IMG/VR virus record: IMGVR_UViG_3300008448_011588
Coordinates: 1 to 64,000 of that record
From: a virus
Strand: one strand, 5' to 3'
Length of the DNA stretch: 64,000 nt
Shown here: positions 34,458 through 43,881 of the stretch, piece by piece
Numbering within the stretch: the stretch's first letter is position 1
How the letters are laid out: each line of letters begins with the position of its first letter
The notes under the pieces: generated by a model
What the model saw: only the letters and a program-made list of their open reading frames with translations
Told to the model about the DNA's origin: nothing
Database searches by the model: none
Translations under genes and position numbers: made by a program

Positions 34458-34458
34458 A

Positions 34459-35091
34459 TTATTTATTTTTTTTAAAAATTCCAGTCAATATATTTGGTAA
34501 TAAATCAACCGGTTTCCTTATTATGTCTTCAATATTTGAATAACAAATTAATTCATAACCTTGTTCTTTCATAAATTTTTTCATTCCCGTTCTATTGAAA
34601 TGCCATAAGTGTTCATTTTCTCTTCTATGTTTCCATCCCATAAACCATTCGTCAGATAAATAATGACACTCGGGTAAAGAGATATAAATGTAATCACAAT
34701 TTAATTTTTCAAGAAAATAAACATCATCAAAATGTTCTAAAGAATCAAAAAAACAAACAACGTTAAAATGACGATTATAAATTTTATCAATATCTAAAAA
34801 AATACAATCTTTTGGGATTTCATAACCGCTAATATCAGTTCCATAACACTTATCTATATTTTTTTTACAAATATTTAGAAACGAACCATTACCGTACCCA
34901 ACGTCTAAAATTGAATTTATGTTTTCTTGTATAACACCGCTCATAAAACCGTACCTTAAATAAGACATATTATCTACTTTAGGTCCGTAGTTATTATAGC
35001 TATTATTTACGTAATCAACATTATAGTTTATTTTATTTTTCTCAATTTGAAATATTAATCCATTTTTGTCTTCTTCGTAATTTTTTAACAT
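34459..35091 (-). CDS. SAM-dependent methyltransferase (class I)
   Basis: 210 residues. Motif I SILDVGYGNGSFLNI, acidic end of strand 2 (YGTDISG), and FFDSLEHFDDVYFLEKL. The C-terminal segment WKHRRENEHLWHFNRTGMKK contains several His and Arg residues typical of sugar or small-molecule methyltransferases. Part of the glycan island, directly before the next methyltransferase. Confidence 0.8.
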   Translation of the reverse strand: MLKNYEEDKNGLIFQIEKNKINYNVDYVNNSYNNYGPKVDNMSYLRYGFMSGVIQENINSILDVGYGNGSFLNICKKNIDKCYGTDISGYEIPKDCIFLDIDKIYNRHFNVVCFFDSLEHFDDVYFLEKLNCDYIYISLPECHYLSDEWFMGWKHRRENEHLWHFNRTGMKKFMKEQGYELICYSNIEDIIRKPVDLLPNILTGIFKKNK

Positions 35092-35106
35092 TCTTAATAA
35101 TAAATT

Positions 35107-36090
35107 TTAATAATTATTACCTTCACTATAGTATACTTGCCAATAGTTAATCATTTCATCTAACATGGTTTCAAATGTATAATCGTGAGTCCATCCAGTT
35201 GATTTAACTAATTTAGAAGAATCACCCTTCAAATCGTGTAACTCTTCGGGTCTTAAAAACTTTTCATCTTGTTTTACATATTCAGACCAATGAAGTCCAA
35301 GTCTTGTAAAAACATAATTAACAAGTTCTCTCACAGAGTGTGAAACACCTGTAGAACAAACAAAATCATCAGGATTATCTAATTGTAGAATTTCCCACAT
35401 TGCCTTTACATAATCTTTAGCATGACCCCAATCTCTGGTGGCATCTAAATTACCTAATCTTAACTCATTAGATAACCCAAGTTTAATCTTAACCGCTTCT
35501 TTACAAACTTTATTTGTGACAAAATTAGTTCCCCTTCTTGGTGATTCGTGGTTAAACAAAATACCATTTGAAATAAACATTCCATATGAGTTACGATAAT
35601 TACGACAAATGTTATAGCTAAAAACTTTAGCACATCCATATGGGGAAACTGGATTCATTGGCGTTGTTTCTCTTTGGAACCCGTCTGAATCGATAGAGTT
35701 ACCAAACATTTCCGAAGATGAGGCTTGGTATATTTTAGTATTTGGTTTTATTAATTTAACGGCTTCAAGTAGATTTAAAGTACCTAAACCAGTTACTTGT
35801 GCGGTATATATTGGTTGGTCAAAAGATATTCTAACATGAGATTGTGCGGCTAAATTATATATCTCATCAGGCATTATTTTTTGAATTACTCTTACCAACG
35901 AAGACATGTCAGTCAAGTCGGCATATTCTAAAGTTAATTTGGAGTAAACATTGTCCAACCTAGCGGTTTGATTCTCGGCCACGGAATTTCTTTTCAATAC
36001 TCCATAAACTTCGTATTCTTTGTCTATTAAAAACTCGGCTAAATAAGACCCATCTTGACCATTTATTCCTGTTATTAATGCTCTTTTCAT
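35107..36090 (-). CDS. gmd: GDP-mannose 4,6-dehydratase
   Basis: 327 residues. Converts GDP-D-mannose to GDP-4-keto-6-deoxy-D-mannose, precursor of GDP-fucose, GDP-rhamnose, perosamine or colitose. NAD(P)-binding TGINGQDGSYL at 7-17; active-site SSSEMFG and Y-x(3)-K in SPYGCAKVFSYN; family-specific NHESPRRG and RDWGHAKDYVKAMW. All expected residues are present. I see no second-step enzyme (fcl or rmd) in the window, so later steps use host enzymes or genes outside it. Confidence 0.93.
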   Translation of the reverse strand: MKRALITGINGQDGSYLAEFLIDKEYEVYGVLKRNSVAENQTARLDNVYSKLTLEYADLTDMSSLVRVIQKIMPDEIYNLAAQSHVRISFDQPIYTAQVTGLGTLNLLEAVKLIKPNTKIYQASSSEMFGNSIDSDGFQRETTPMNPVSPYGCAKVFSYNICRNYRNSYGMFISNGILFNHESPRRGTNFVTNKVCKEAVKIKLGLSNELRLGNLDATRDWGHAKDYVKAMWEILQLDNPDDFVCSTGVSHSVRELVNYVFTRLGLHWSEYVKQDEKFLRPEELHDLKGDSSKLVKSTGWTHDYTFETMLDEMINYWQVYYSEGNNY

Positions 36091-36812
36091 AATTTTGAAT
36101 TATTGTATAAATTTTTGAATCTATCATATACAATTTTACAATATTCTATTTTATCAGAAATAGTTTGTAAATATATACTTCCATCGTGACGTACATGATT
36201 ATAATTCAATTCAGAAGAACAAAAAAACTGAACTTCAGTATTTTCCATAAGTATTGTATTAAAAAGTTTTACGTCACAGCACGGACTATTAAGTATTAAT
36301 TCTAAGTCACCATTAAAATCTATATTTTCTATTATTTTTCTGTTGATGACATAATTACCTACATTCATAAAAAAAGCTAAATTATTAAAATCAAACTCAT
36401 ATAAATTTTTTTCCCCAAAAAATAAATTGGACATGAAAGTTAAATCATAATCAGGTTTCGCAAAACTAGGACATATAATAGTGTTAAAATTAAAATCTTT
36501 AATAAGGGAAATTGAAGTTTTGAAATAATTTTCTTCGGCAAAATTGTCACTATCTATAAGTGCAACCCAATCGTTTTTGGATTTTTTTAAAACCTCAAGT
36601 TTATTTAAAAAAGGACCTAAAATTTTTTCATTTTTAAACACTTTTATTTTTTCGTGGTCGAAGTAATAATTTATTTTTTCATAATCTTGCCCATTTTCAT
36701 CAACTATTACAATTTCATCAATTAATTTGTTCTGTAAATATTTTTCTAAATTGTTTTTTAGAAAAGAATCAAAACGGTTTAGAGTTGGTATACCTAAAGT
36801 GATTTTATTCAT
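36087..36812 (-). CDS. Glycosyltransferase family 2-like
   Basis: 241 residues from the ATG at 36812, which overlaps the upstream stop as TAATG; the longer frame is less likely. ITLGIPTLNRFDSFLKNNLE, DEIVIVDENGQD and DWVALIDSDNFAEENYF (a DSDN metal-binding motif) define a GT-A family 2 enzyme. Acceptor unknown. The stop overlaps the gmd start. Confidence 0.82.
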   Translation of the reverse strand: MNKITLGIPTLNRFDSFLKNNLEKYLQNKLIDEIVIVDENGQDYEKINYYFDHEKIKVFKNEKILGPFLNKLEVLKKSKNDWVALIDSDNFAEENYFKTSISLIKDFNFNTIICPSFAKPDYDLTFMSNLFFGEKNLYEFDFNNLAFFMNVGNYVINRKIIENIDFNGDLELILNSPCCDVKLFNTILMENTEVQFFCSSELNYNHVRHDGSIYLQTISDKIEYCKIVYDRFKNLYNNSKL

Positions 36813-37420
36813 TATTTTTTTAAGTATAACGCATCCCCCCAATTCCACCCGGTTATTTCTGTAACAACTCTTTCAAAACCAAAATTAGACAAATATTCAT
36901 CAATATCAGATAAAAGAGGACAACCTTTATAAACTTCATTAGTATTAACTTCAGTATAAATATAATTAAAGTTTTCTAATAAATTCCCAAATCCTTTTAA
37001 AGCCTCCAACTCATACCCTTGAATGTCCATATTTAGAAAATTAAAATTACCAGGATTTATATTATTTTCTTTATATATTTCTTCCATAGTTCTAACATCA
37101 ATTTCCATTGAATCAATATAAACAACATCGGGATGACTTCCCGAATGTGTGCCGAATTCTAAAACTGAAGATGATTGCCCGTTATTAGATATATTGAATT
37201 TAACCTTTTTGTTCTCGGAGCCAACTCCTGAAATTATTACTAAATCTTCCCCAACTTTTTCTTTTATTATTTGATAGTAATTTGGGTTGGCGTCAATCCA
37301 AATTACATCCTCAATATTGTTTTCAGTATACCACTGTTTTTCTTCTGCATGATGGGCCCCAATGTGTACAGCCCCTTTGATTTTAGTTGTAAAAAAACTT
37401 TTTAAATTTGTTATTAACAT
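36812..37420 (-). CDS. FkbM-family methyltransferase
   Basis: 202 residues. VHIGAHHAEEKQWYTENNIE, VIWIDANPNYYQIIKEKVG, and FLNMDIQGYELEALKGFG are the three blocks of FkbM-type O-methyltransferases, which often modify sugar hydroxyls. Translationally coupled to the downstream GT2 gene. A second FkbM gene follows upstream in the same operon. Confidence 0.85.
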   Translation of the reverse strand: MLITNLKSFFTTKIKGAVHIGAHHAEEKQWYTENNIEDVIWIDANPNYYQIIKEKVGEDLVIISGVGSENKKVKFNISNNGQSSSVLEFGTHSGSHPDVVYIDSMEIDVRTMEEIYKENNINPGNFNFLNMDIQGYELEALKGFGNLLENFNYIYTEVNTNEVYKGCPLLSDIDEYLSNFGFERVVTEITGWNWGDALYLKK

Positions 37421-37459
37421 AATAATATTTTTTAGTTTGATTAAATAAATTTATCAAAC

Positions 37460-38086
37460 TTAATTATATTGTAAATTCAAATCCCGTAATTTGAATAAAT
37501 AGTCGTCGTGAGTACCGTCCCAAATTAAATTATCACTATTTTTAAAATCAGATAAATTACAAACTAAATCATAGTTGTTTTCGAGCATGAAATTAAACAA
37601 AACTTCTTTATCAAAATTATATACTTCAATTAAAATATATGTAGGACTTACTATTGAAAAATCTAGCCCTTTCAATACCTCCAATTCATACCCTTCAACA
37701 TCCAAAGAAAAAAAATCAATTTTTTTAATATTATTTTCTTGTATTATTGAGGTCAGAGTTTTGGCAGATACTGAAATCAAATTTTTAAATCCTAATCGAC
37801 TACCATTTACGGACGCCATTAAAGTACCGTCAAAATCACCCAATACAGTTTCTTCGATATAATTATGTGATACTAGTGCCACATTGTAAAAAATATTTTT
37901 TTTAGAACGATTTTCAACCAGTTGTTCAAAAGCTTTAGGAGAAGGTTCAATTAACAATCCCGACCAATTTTTTTCAGTTTCAAGTAATAAGGTATTACTT
38001 TGGGTTTTCCCATCATGAGCTCCACATTCAATGTAAAAACCGTCAGTAAAGTCTAAAATTTTATTTATTTTTTCTATAATTTCCAT
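37460..38086 (-). CDS. FkbM-family methyltransferase
   Basis: 208 residues. FYIECGAHDGKTQSNTLLLE, GLLIEPSPKAFEQL, and IDFFSLDVEGYELEVLKGLD form a clear FkbM signature. It differs considerably from the neighbouring FkbM protein, so it is not a recent duplicate. Likely O-methylates a glycan. Confidence 0.87.
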   Translation of the reverse strand: MEIIEKINKILDFTDGFYIECGAHDGKTQSNTLLLETEKNWSGLLIEPSPKAFEQLVENRSKKNIFYNVALVSHNYIEETVLGDFDGTLMASVNGSRLGFKNLISVSAKTLTSIIQENNIKKIDFFSLDVEGYELEVLKGLDFSIVSPTYILIEVYNFDKEVLFNFMLENNYDLVCNLSDFKNSDNLIWDGTHDDYLFKLRDLNLQYN

Positions 38087-38092
38087 TTTTTT

Positions 38093-38923
38093 TTATAAAT
38101 TAACTAGTTTTTTTATTATATTTTCATAACATCCTTCATAGGTATATAGTTCTTCGAAGACTTTCTTACCATTTTCCTGCAATCTTTTAATATCATCTTC
38201 ATTGTATGAATGTAAAATTTCACCAATTTTATTTATTTCTGATTGGTGAACCAAAACTCCGTAACTATTAAAATCAACTAAATCTTGAAACGGAATCCAA
38301 GGAGTATCATAAATATAAACAGGAATTGAGCCTAAATTAAGCGATTCGCAAATTCTAAAAGATGTCCTACCATAACCTCTAGGACATAAAGAAAAAATAC
38401 TTTTTTCCATGGTCTGTTTAAAATCCTCATAATTGGTTCTTTCTTTTAAGATAAAACCTTCTTTATTGTGAACCGCACCATAAAGTTGTTCTCTGATATC
38501 ATGTCTTCCTCCTATAACACCAATAAAAGAGGCGAAAATGTCTCGAGGTCTTTCTATTTTTTCGACCGGACAACAAATTAACGGAATGGGGTAATCCCCA
38601 ATGCCACCACTGGCAAAAGAATATAAATTTAAATTACTTATATTGTGTCGTATACCATCATCCCATTGTACCACTGTAAATAATTTTTCATTGGACGGAA
38701 CCTCGTTCAAAAATTGTTGTAAATCTTCTGTAGGGTCTGATAAGTAATTTCTACTAATATAAAAACAAGTCCACTGAACGGGTAAATATTTTATATTCGT
38801 AACCCTTGTTTCGTTTTTGAATTTATTAAAAAAAAACTCCTCAAATACCATGAAATTATTAGGTGGGTAATTGTGATTAGTTTTTGTTAAAAACAATTCT
38901 GGAGTTTTATAAATTTGATTCAT
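38093..38923 (-). CDS. Exostosin-like glycosyltransferase (GT47-type)
   Basis: 276 residues. The C-terminal half has SIFSLCPRGYGRTSFRICES followed by LNLGSIPVYIYD, the diagnostic block of exostosin-domain enzymes (C-P-x-G, R-x-x-E, G-x-I-P-V). The N-terminal half holds FASFIGVIGGRHDIREQLY. Exostosin enzymes are best known in eukaryotes but occur in bacteria and viruses. Donor and acceptor are unknown. Confidence 0.8.
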   Translation of the reverse strand: MNQIYKTPELFLTKTNHNYPPNNFMVFEEFFFNKFKNETRVTNIKYLPVQWTCFYISRNYLSDPTEDLQQFLNEVPSNEKLFTVVQWDDGIRHNISNLNLYSFASGGIGDYPIPLICCPVEKIERPRDIFASFIGVIGGRHDIREQLYGAVHNKEGFILKERTNYEDFKQTMEKSIFSLCPRGYGRTSFRICESLNLGSIPVYIYDTPWIPFQDLVDFNSYGVLVHQSEINKIGEILHSYNEDDIKRLQENGKKVFEELYTYEGCYENIIKKLVNL

Positions 38924-38934
38924 TATATAATTTT

Positions 38935-39627
38935 TTAAATTTTATTCCAATGATTAAGTACGAAAATTTCTCCATGCCAAATAGTATATTTTTTTGGGTC
39001 TGGGTAAAAAATGTTATTTTGGTTCCCCAAAAAACCTATCCACCAAGAAAATGTCCCAAGTGAAAGTACCTTATATTCAAATGAACTGGCAAAAATTATT
39101 GTACCCAAAGGATTATTTTCGTATAAAGTCAAATTGAATTTATTTATCAATTTAATAACGGTTGGGTGGTTTGGAGAATCACTTGATACGAATCCCCTTT
39201 CGAAAGGGATTTTGTCGATGATGTTTTCGTAATAATCATAGTCAGCATATTTGTTTTTAACAGGATTTATGTCGTATAATAAATCACCAAGTCTTACATG
39301 TACAAATAAATCCTTGTTTGGTGTGTGTTTAATTTCTTTAATAAAATTTTTCTTATCGTTAATCAAACCGACAATTTCTCTTGTTTGAAAAAAATCATTA
39401 AGATTTAGATTGAAATTAATTTCGTCCTTATTAAGGATTTCAAAAAAATTATTATTGTCGACTCTATTAGTTTCCGACCAAATTTTTTTTTCGAAAATTG
39501 GATTTATCAAAATAGTATTATCAATAGGATTTTGAATGTGTTCTTTGAATTTTTCGGATAATATAATACCCGTAAAATTTTGGAACAAATTATTTCCTAA
39601 TCTCCCATCATAACTTATTGATATCAT
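38935..39627 (-). CDS. GT11-like (alpha-1,2-fucosyltransferase) glycosyltransferase
   Basis: 230 residues. ISYDGRLGNNLFQNFTGIIL at the start, FVHVRLGDL in the middle (GDP-binding HxRxGD-like block), and SLGTFSWWIGFLG near the C-terminus are the order and type of motifs of GT11 enzymes. Their donor is GDP-fucose, consistent with the gmd gene 5 kb away. Somewhat short for the family (about 290). Confidence 0.75.
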   Translation of the reverse strand: MISISYDGRLGNNLFQNFTGIILSEKFKEHIQNPIDNTILINPIFEKKIWSETNRVDNNNFFEILNKDEINFNLNLNDFFQTREIVGLINDKKNFIKEIKHTPNKDLFVHVRLGDLLYDINPVKNKYADYDYYENIIDKIPFERGFVSSDSPNHPTVIKLINKFNLTLYENNPLGTIIFASSFEYKVLSLGTFSWWIGFLGNQNNIFYPDPKKYTIWHGEIFVLNHWNKI

Positions 39628-39648
39628 ATTACAATATTTTAAAAAATG

Positions 39649-40398
39649 TTAATAACTAAGTATTTTATTTTTCCAAAACTCAAAATCTAATTTTTCTAAA
39701 TTCCATTTTTTACTTTTTATTCTATCGAATTCCGAGTTCAAAAAATCCTCATTTATTTCTGTCCAAGAATCCACAAAACAAATTGGTAAATCTTTGTAAA
39801 ATGAATTATTGATGTTCCTTTTTTCTACCGGAATTGAGCCAACATATAAAGTTTCCCAAGTTCTATGAGTATCAGTACCATTACCTTCAGGGCACAAAAC
39901 AAATTTATGTGTTTTTACATCTTCAATATAATTCTTAAAATCAATACCATTACTTCCCCTTTTGATAGTTACCCATTTTTTGTCATTAAAAATATTGTAT
40001 GGTTCGTATCTTTGAGGCGGATTTGTCTCTACATTAAAATTTATATAAAGTAAATTTTTATATGATAAGTTTAAATTACTGTAATGAATTATATTATCTA
40101 ACTTTTGTTCGTGAACAAACCACTCTGAATTCTCTAAACCAATAGGTATCGATTCTATTTTTTCATGTTTTATACAAACATTTTGACCAAACCATTTTAT
40201 TAAATTTTTTGGAATATAATTTATATTTGCATAATATTGTTGGTCATAATCCACAATTTTCCCATCACTATTATGAGATACTAACACAAAATCAAAATCA
40301 GGTGGACTCATAAAAAATTCATTGACCTCATGAGTTGCCCTATAAAAAACTCTTCCGTTACCAATGGTTCTGAATTTTTCTCCTCTAATGTAATTCAT
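39649..40398 (-). CDS. Exostosin-like glycosyltransferase
   Basis: 249 residues. KFVLCPEGNGTDTHRTWETL followed by YVGSIPV matches the exostosin-type donor-binding block, here with THR-x-W-E. KIESIPIGLEN is also typical of this group. It may be a distant relative of the gene at 38093-38923. Confidence 0.75.
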   Translation of the reverse strand: MNYIRGEKFRTIGNGRVFYRATHEVNEFFMSPPDFDFVLVSHNSDGKIVDYDQQYYANINYIPKNLIKWFGQNVCIKHEKIESIPIGLENSEWFVHEQKLDNIIHYSNLNLSYKNLLYINFNVETNPPQRYEPYNIFNDKKWVTIKRGSNGIDFKNYIEDVKTHKFVLCPEGNGTDTHRTWETLYVGSIPVEKRNINNSFYKDLPICFVDSWTEINEDFLNSEFDRIKSKKWNLEKLDFEFWKNKILSY

Positions 40399-40474
40399 GA
40401 CATTTTTTAATTACTGAAAATAATAGTATTATCATTGTAAAATTTATTAAATTAAAAAGTATATGTTTTATTAT

Positions 40475-41032
40475 TTATTTTTTTACAAAACTACCCCACA
40501 ATACGTTTTTGAAGTCTTCATAATAAAAAGGTTCTAAATTGTTTATTTCGATAGATAATTTTATTTCACCGTAACTAGACTCTGGTGGATGAGGCCAGTT
40601 AATTCTCGACTGGATTTCACGATATTCATTTAAATTATCAGTATAATCGTGACACATTATAACATCACCTGACTTTAAAAATTGAGAATATAGATTAAAT
40701 TCTTGATTTTTACTACCCCCGTCACAAAGGAGTAATGTCTTACCTTCCCTTTGAATAATGTTTTTAATATCTTCTTTTATGTTTTCACTGAAGCAATCTC
40801 CTTTTATGAATTTAATATTTTCATTTTGGACTTGCAAAAATTCAAATGTAATATCATAACAAAATAAATCAGTTTCTAATTTTTTGTTTTTATGCATCCA
40901 AAGAGATAATCCTCCTCGGTGAAACCCAATCTCGACTATCTGATTAAATTCTTGTAGAATATTCAAAAATGGGATTTGAATTCCAGGAGTTTGACCTGCC
41001 ACTACATTTTCCACTAATAAGTAAGTTTCCAT
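40475..41032 (-). CDS. Class I methyltransferase-like protein (CmcI/macrocin type)
   Basis: 185 residues. IVEIGFHRGGLSLWM is SAM motif I, FCYDITFEF the next acidic strand, TLLLCDGGSKNQEFN the third, and VIMCHDYTDN an active-site region as in cephalosporin-hydroxylase-like or macrocin O-methyltransferases. Likely O-methylation within the glycan pathway. Confidence 0.7.
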   Translation of the reverse strand: METYLLVENVVAGQTPGIQIPFLNILQEFNQIVEIGFHRGGLSLWMHKNKKLETDLFCYDITFEFLQVQNENIKFIKGDCFSENIKEDIKNIIQREGKTLLLCDGGSKNQEFNLYSQFLKSGDVIMCHDYTDNLNEYREIQSRINWPHPPESSYGEIKLSIEINNLEPFYYEDFKNVLWGSFVKK

Positions 41033-41036
41033 TTTT

Positions 41037-41867
41037 TTAATTTATAATTTTATTAAATATTTTTTTTGTTGTAAGATTATTTTTAACATAGTCTAAAACA
41101 AATTTGTTATTATCTAAATTTATTTCCTTTTCTTTTGAAAATTTTATTAATTCAACTTTAGGTAAATCAACCATAGTTAAAGGAGGACATTGTTCCAAAT
41201 TTTCAAATAATGGGATGCAACCGTTCATCATTATTTCATAGTGTCTCATACAATCCCATCCACCTTTCATTTTAGTAATGGCAAACCAACATTCGGCATA
41301 ATGACGAAAATAATCCGATTCGTATTCATATAGATAATTTCTGCTGAAATTTGGTATTATATCTGAAGTTAATATTTTTTTTTCAGAAACCTCACTTAAA
41401 ATTACTTCTTCAGGGACACCAAAATTAATTGGGAAAACGTAAGGATGGTTTTCATATAGTTCTCTTTTGAAATAAGTACTTTTTTCAACAAACTTAAATA
41501 TAATCTCTGAATCGTCTTCGCCATCAATAATTATAATGTCTTCCTTATCGTAAACACTCGAAACTAACTCCCAATAATCTTGACACCTCCAAATTGAACC
41601 ATAAATAATTTTGTCGAAAAATTTATCCCTGATTAACTCTTCAACACTTCCAGGAAGTTCATTATACAATGAATGGTCTATCTTTCCGGAAATAGTAAAT
41701 CCACGACCGTATAGTTTTTTTTTACTCTCAATATCAAGATTGTCGTACATATACCACATTTTATTTGTTTCGTAAAAATTTTTACCATGAATTTTTTTAC
41801 CTCCATGGAATATGACATCAGACATATAGTCAATTCCCCCCGCATTTGTTATGAACAATGTTTTCAT
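41037..41867 (-). CDS. Putative GT-B glycosyltransferase-like protein
   Basis: 276 residues. The C-terminal block WDCMRHYEIMMNGCIPLFEN resembles the R-x-x-E-x-x-x-x-G-x-I-P-x motif of exostosin-like enzymes, with AECWFAITKMKGGWD before it. The N-terminus LFITNAGGIDYMSDVIFHG looks like a first Rossmann unit. No better assignment; context is consistent. Confidence 0.55.
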   Translation of the reverse strand: MKTLFITNAGGIDYMSDVIFHGGKKIHGKNFYETNKMWYMYDNLDIESKKKLYGRGFTISGKIDHSLYNELPGSVEELIRDKFFDKIIYGSIWRCQDYWELVSSVYDKEDIIIIDGEDDSEIIFKFVEKSTYFKRELYENHPYVFPINFGVPEEVILSEVSEKKILTSDIIPNFSRNYLYEYESDYFRHYAECWFAITKMKGGWDCMRHYEIMMNGCIPLFENLEQCPPLTMVDLPKVELIKFSKEKEINLDNNKFVLDYVKNNLTTKKIFNKIIN

Positions 41868-41879
41868 TAAATTAGAGAT

Positions 41880-43184
41880 TTAATTTTTCCAATTTTTTTT
41901 GAATATGTCTTCAATATACTTAAAAACAACTTCGTCATAATGAGGGGCAGCCCCCAAGAAAAAAACTTTATCCAAAACCTTATTAGAGTTGGGGTACTTA
42001 TCTAAATCATCTAAATAAGAATACCCCGGATGAAATAAAATGTTTCCCGCAAAATAGTTTCTAGTTTGTATTTTGTTTTCCTCTAAAAATGAAACTAGTT
42101 TATCTTTTAATTTTTTATCTTCACAAATAAAAGGAGTTCCAAACCAACATACATCGGATTTGTCTAACGAACTAACCCCTTTAATCCCATTTACGTATCT
42201 TAACAAGATTGACTCAACTATTTTTTTAGAATTTTTTCTTTTGGTGTCAATATCCTTAAATTTTAATAATTGTTCCATACCTATTGAACCCTGTAAATCC
42301 ATAGGTTTCAAGTTATAACCCATATTTGTAAAAACATATTTGTGGTCAATGACTCCGTCGTATGATTCCAACCATTTACCAAATCTCAATTGACAAGTCC
42401 CACAAGACAATAGATTTGCTGAACCAACACAGTAACAATCTCTACCCCACCAAGAGATACTCACAAATAATTTTTTAAGACCTTCAATGTTAGTGGAAAC
42501 CATACCACCTTCACCTGTTGATATATGATGTGCGGGATAGAAAGAGCATGACCATGCCACATAATAATCACTTATCGGTTTTCCATCCCATTTAGTGCCT
42601 AAACTATCACAACTATCACCAACTAACTGAATATTATGTTTTTCACATAAATTTTTTAGGTAATCCATGTCAGGAGGATTACCTAAAACAGGAGAAACAA
42701 AAATAGCCTTTGTTTTTTTAGTTATTTTTTCTTCAATTTTCGTAATATCAAAATTTAAAGTTTTCCATTCGATATCGACAAACACCGGTTTTAAATTGTT
42801 CTGAACTATTGGGGCAATAGTTGTCGGAAAACCAACTGGTGAAACTATTATTTCATCATCATCCGACCAACCAAAAAACTTTTTTAAAGCGGTGATTAAG
42901 ACTAAATTGGCCGAACTACCGGAATTAACCATATGAGAAAACTTAACACCGAACATCTTTGAAAACTTACTTTCAAATTTATGGACATTTTCCCCGGCAA
43001 CAATCCATTTACCTGAAATTAAAGTTTTAATTGCGGATACAATTTCTCGTTCGTCCCAAAACGGACCTGAATAAAGAACTTGGTCTCTACCTGGAGTAAA
43101 TTTTTTGTTATAAAGATATTTTGGCTCATTTAATTTTAAATACTCGCCAATTTCACTTAACAAAGTCTCTAAACTTTTATCCAT
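41880..43184 (-). CDS. RfbH/E1-like PLP-dependent sugar 3-dehydratase
   Basis: 434 residues. A DegT/StrS-fold enzyme in which the PLP-binding lysine is replaced by histidine: SFYPAHHISTGEGGMVST places H219 where aminotransferases have Lys. This is the hallmark of the dehydratases E1/RfbH and ColD. Next, WWGRDCYC and SCGTC supply Cys250, 252, 261 and 264, close to the four [2Fe-2S] cysteines of E1/RfbH, and DHKYVFTNMGYNLKPMDLQG is also family-like. Such enzymes remove the C3 hydroxyl of a nucleotide 4-keto-6-deoxyhexose on the way to 3,6-dideoxyhexoses. A reductase partner is not visible in the window. Confidence 0.85.
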   Translation of the reverse strand: MDKSLETLLSEIGEYLKLNEPKYLYNKKFTPGRDQVLYSGPFWDEREIVSAIKTLISGKWIVAGENVHKFESKFSKMFGVKFSHMVNSGSSANLVLITALKKFFGWSDDDEIIVSPVGFPTTIAPIVQNNLKPVFVDIEWKTLNFDITKIEEKITKKTKAIFVSPVLGNPPDMDYLKNLCEKHNIQLVGDSCDSLGTKWDGKPISDYYVAWSCSFYPAHHISTGEGGMVSTNIEGLKKLFVSISWWGRDCYCVGSANLLSCGTCQLRFGKWLESYDGVIDHKYVFTNMGYNLKPMDLQGSIGMEQLLKFKDIDTKRKNSKKIVESILLRYVNGIKGVSSLDKSDVCWFGTPFICEDKKLKDKLVSFLEENKIQTRNYFAGNILFHPGYSYLDDLDKYPNSNKVLDKVFFLGAAPHYDEVVFKYIEDIFKKNWKN

Positions 43185-43839
43185 TATTTAATTTTAAATT
43201 ATGTATATTTATAATATTGGTAATATCTGTATCAATATTATAATCTGCGGACCTTAATCTGAAATGATATTGGCTTAAATCAAATTGCTCAATAGGCATA
43301 GGACTATTTGATAACGCATCTTGCCTGCGACCCTCAACCATAGGAATTCCAAAATCTCTCATCAAAATACCTAAAGAAACATCATCAATATAGTTATGAT
43401 TCCAAAGATGTTTATTATCTAAAATTAATTTAACCAAATCCCGACTCAGGAAATAACCACTACCTGAGCAGAAAGGGATACCGTCATGACTTACAAATCC
43501 ACCGCAGTAAAAATTATTTTTAGGTTTATCTGTAAGAAATTCGGTTAGTTTTTCCATGTCAACGTATGACGATAAAGTAGTTCTAAAAATATAATCAAAA
43601 TCAAATTTTTCATATAAAATTTCTAACATTTCTAAAGTTCTATAACCAATTCCATATAAACCTTCGTCATATATTGTATAAATTTTCTCATCAACAATTT
43701 CATTTTTTTCTCTATTACCATAATAGAAAAAAATTTTATATTTATCTTTATATAAATTATACCATGTCTCTCTTACGACGGCCTCCAATCTCGGATAGTG
43801 CCTCGCCTCCATTGCTAATATTGATACGATGACTTTCAT
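43177..43839 (-). CDS. GT31-like (fringe/beta-1,3-GalT type) glycosyltransferase
   Basis: 220 residues. RETW at 23-26, FDFDYIFRT at 79-87, GSGYFLS at 126-132 and IDDVSLG at 151-157 follow the order of GT31 motifs (R-x-T-W, D-x-D-like, G-x-G-Y, E-D-V-x-x-G). GT31 is mainly known from animals and plants. The neighbouring gene is a paralogue. Overlaps the RfbH-like gene by 8 bases. Confidence 0.7.
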   Translation of the reverse strand: MKVIVSILAMEARHYPRLEAVVRETWYNLYKDKYKIFFYYGNREKNEIVDEKIYTIYDEGLYGIGYRTLEMLEILYEKFDFDYIFRTTLSSYVDMEKLTEFLTDKPKNNFYCGGFVSHDGIPFCSGSGYFLSRDLVKLILDNKHLWNHNYIDDVSLGILMRDFGIPMVEGRRQDALSNSPMPIEQFDLSQYHFRLRSADYNIDTDITNIINIHNLKLNNG

Positions 43840-43881
43840 TTTTATTATAATAGTAAAATTAATTAATTTATCAAACTAAAT

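Noticed and set aside
36813-36848. N-terminal extension of the GT2 gene (MELGGCVILKKI)
   Set aside because: The ATG at 36812 overlaps the upstream stop as TAATG and begins directly with the conserved NKITLGIPTLNRF strand.
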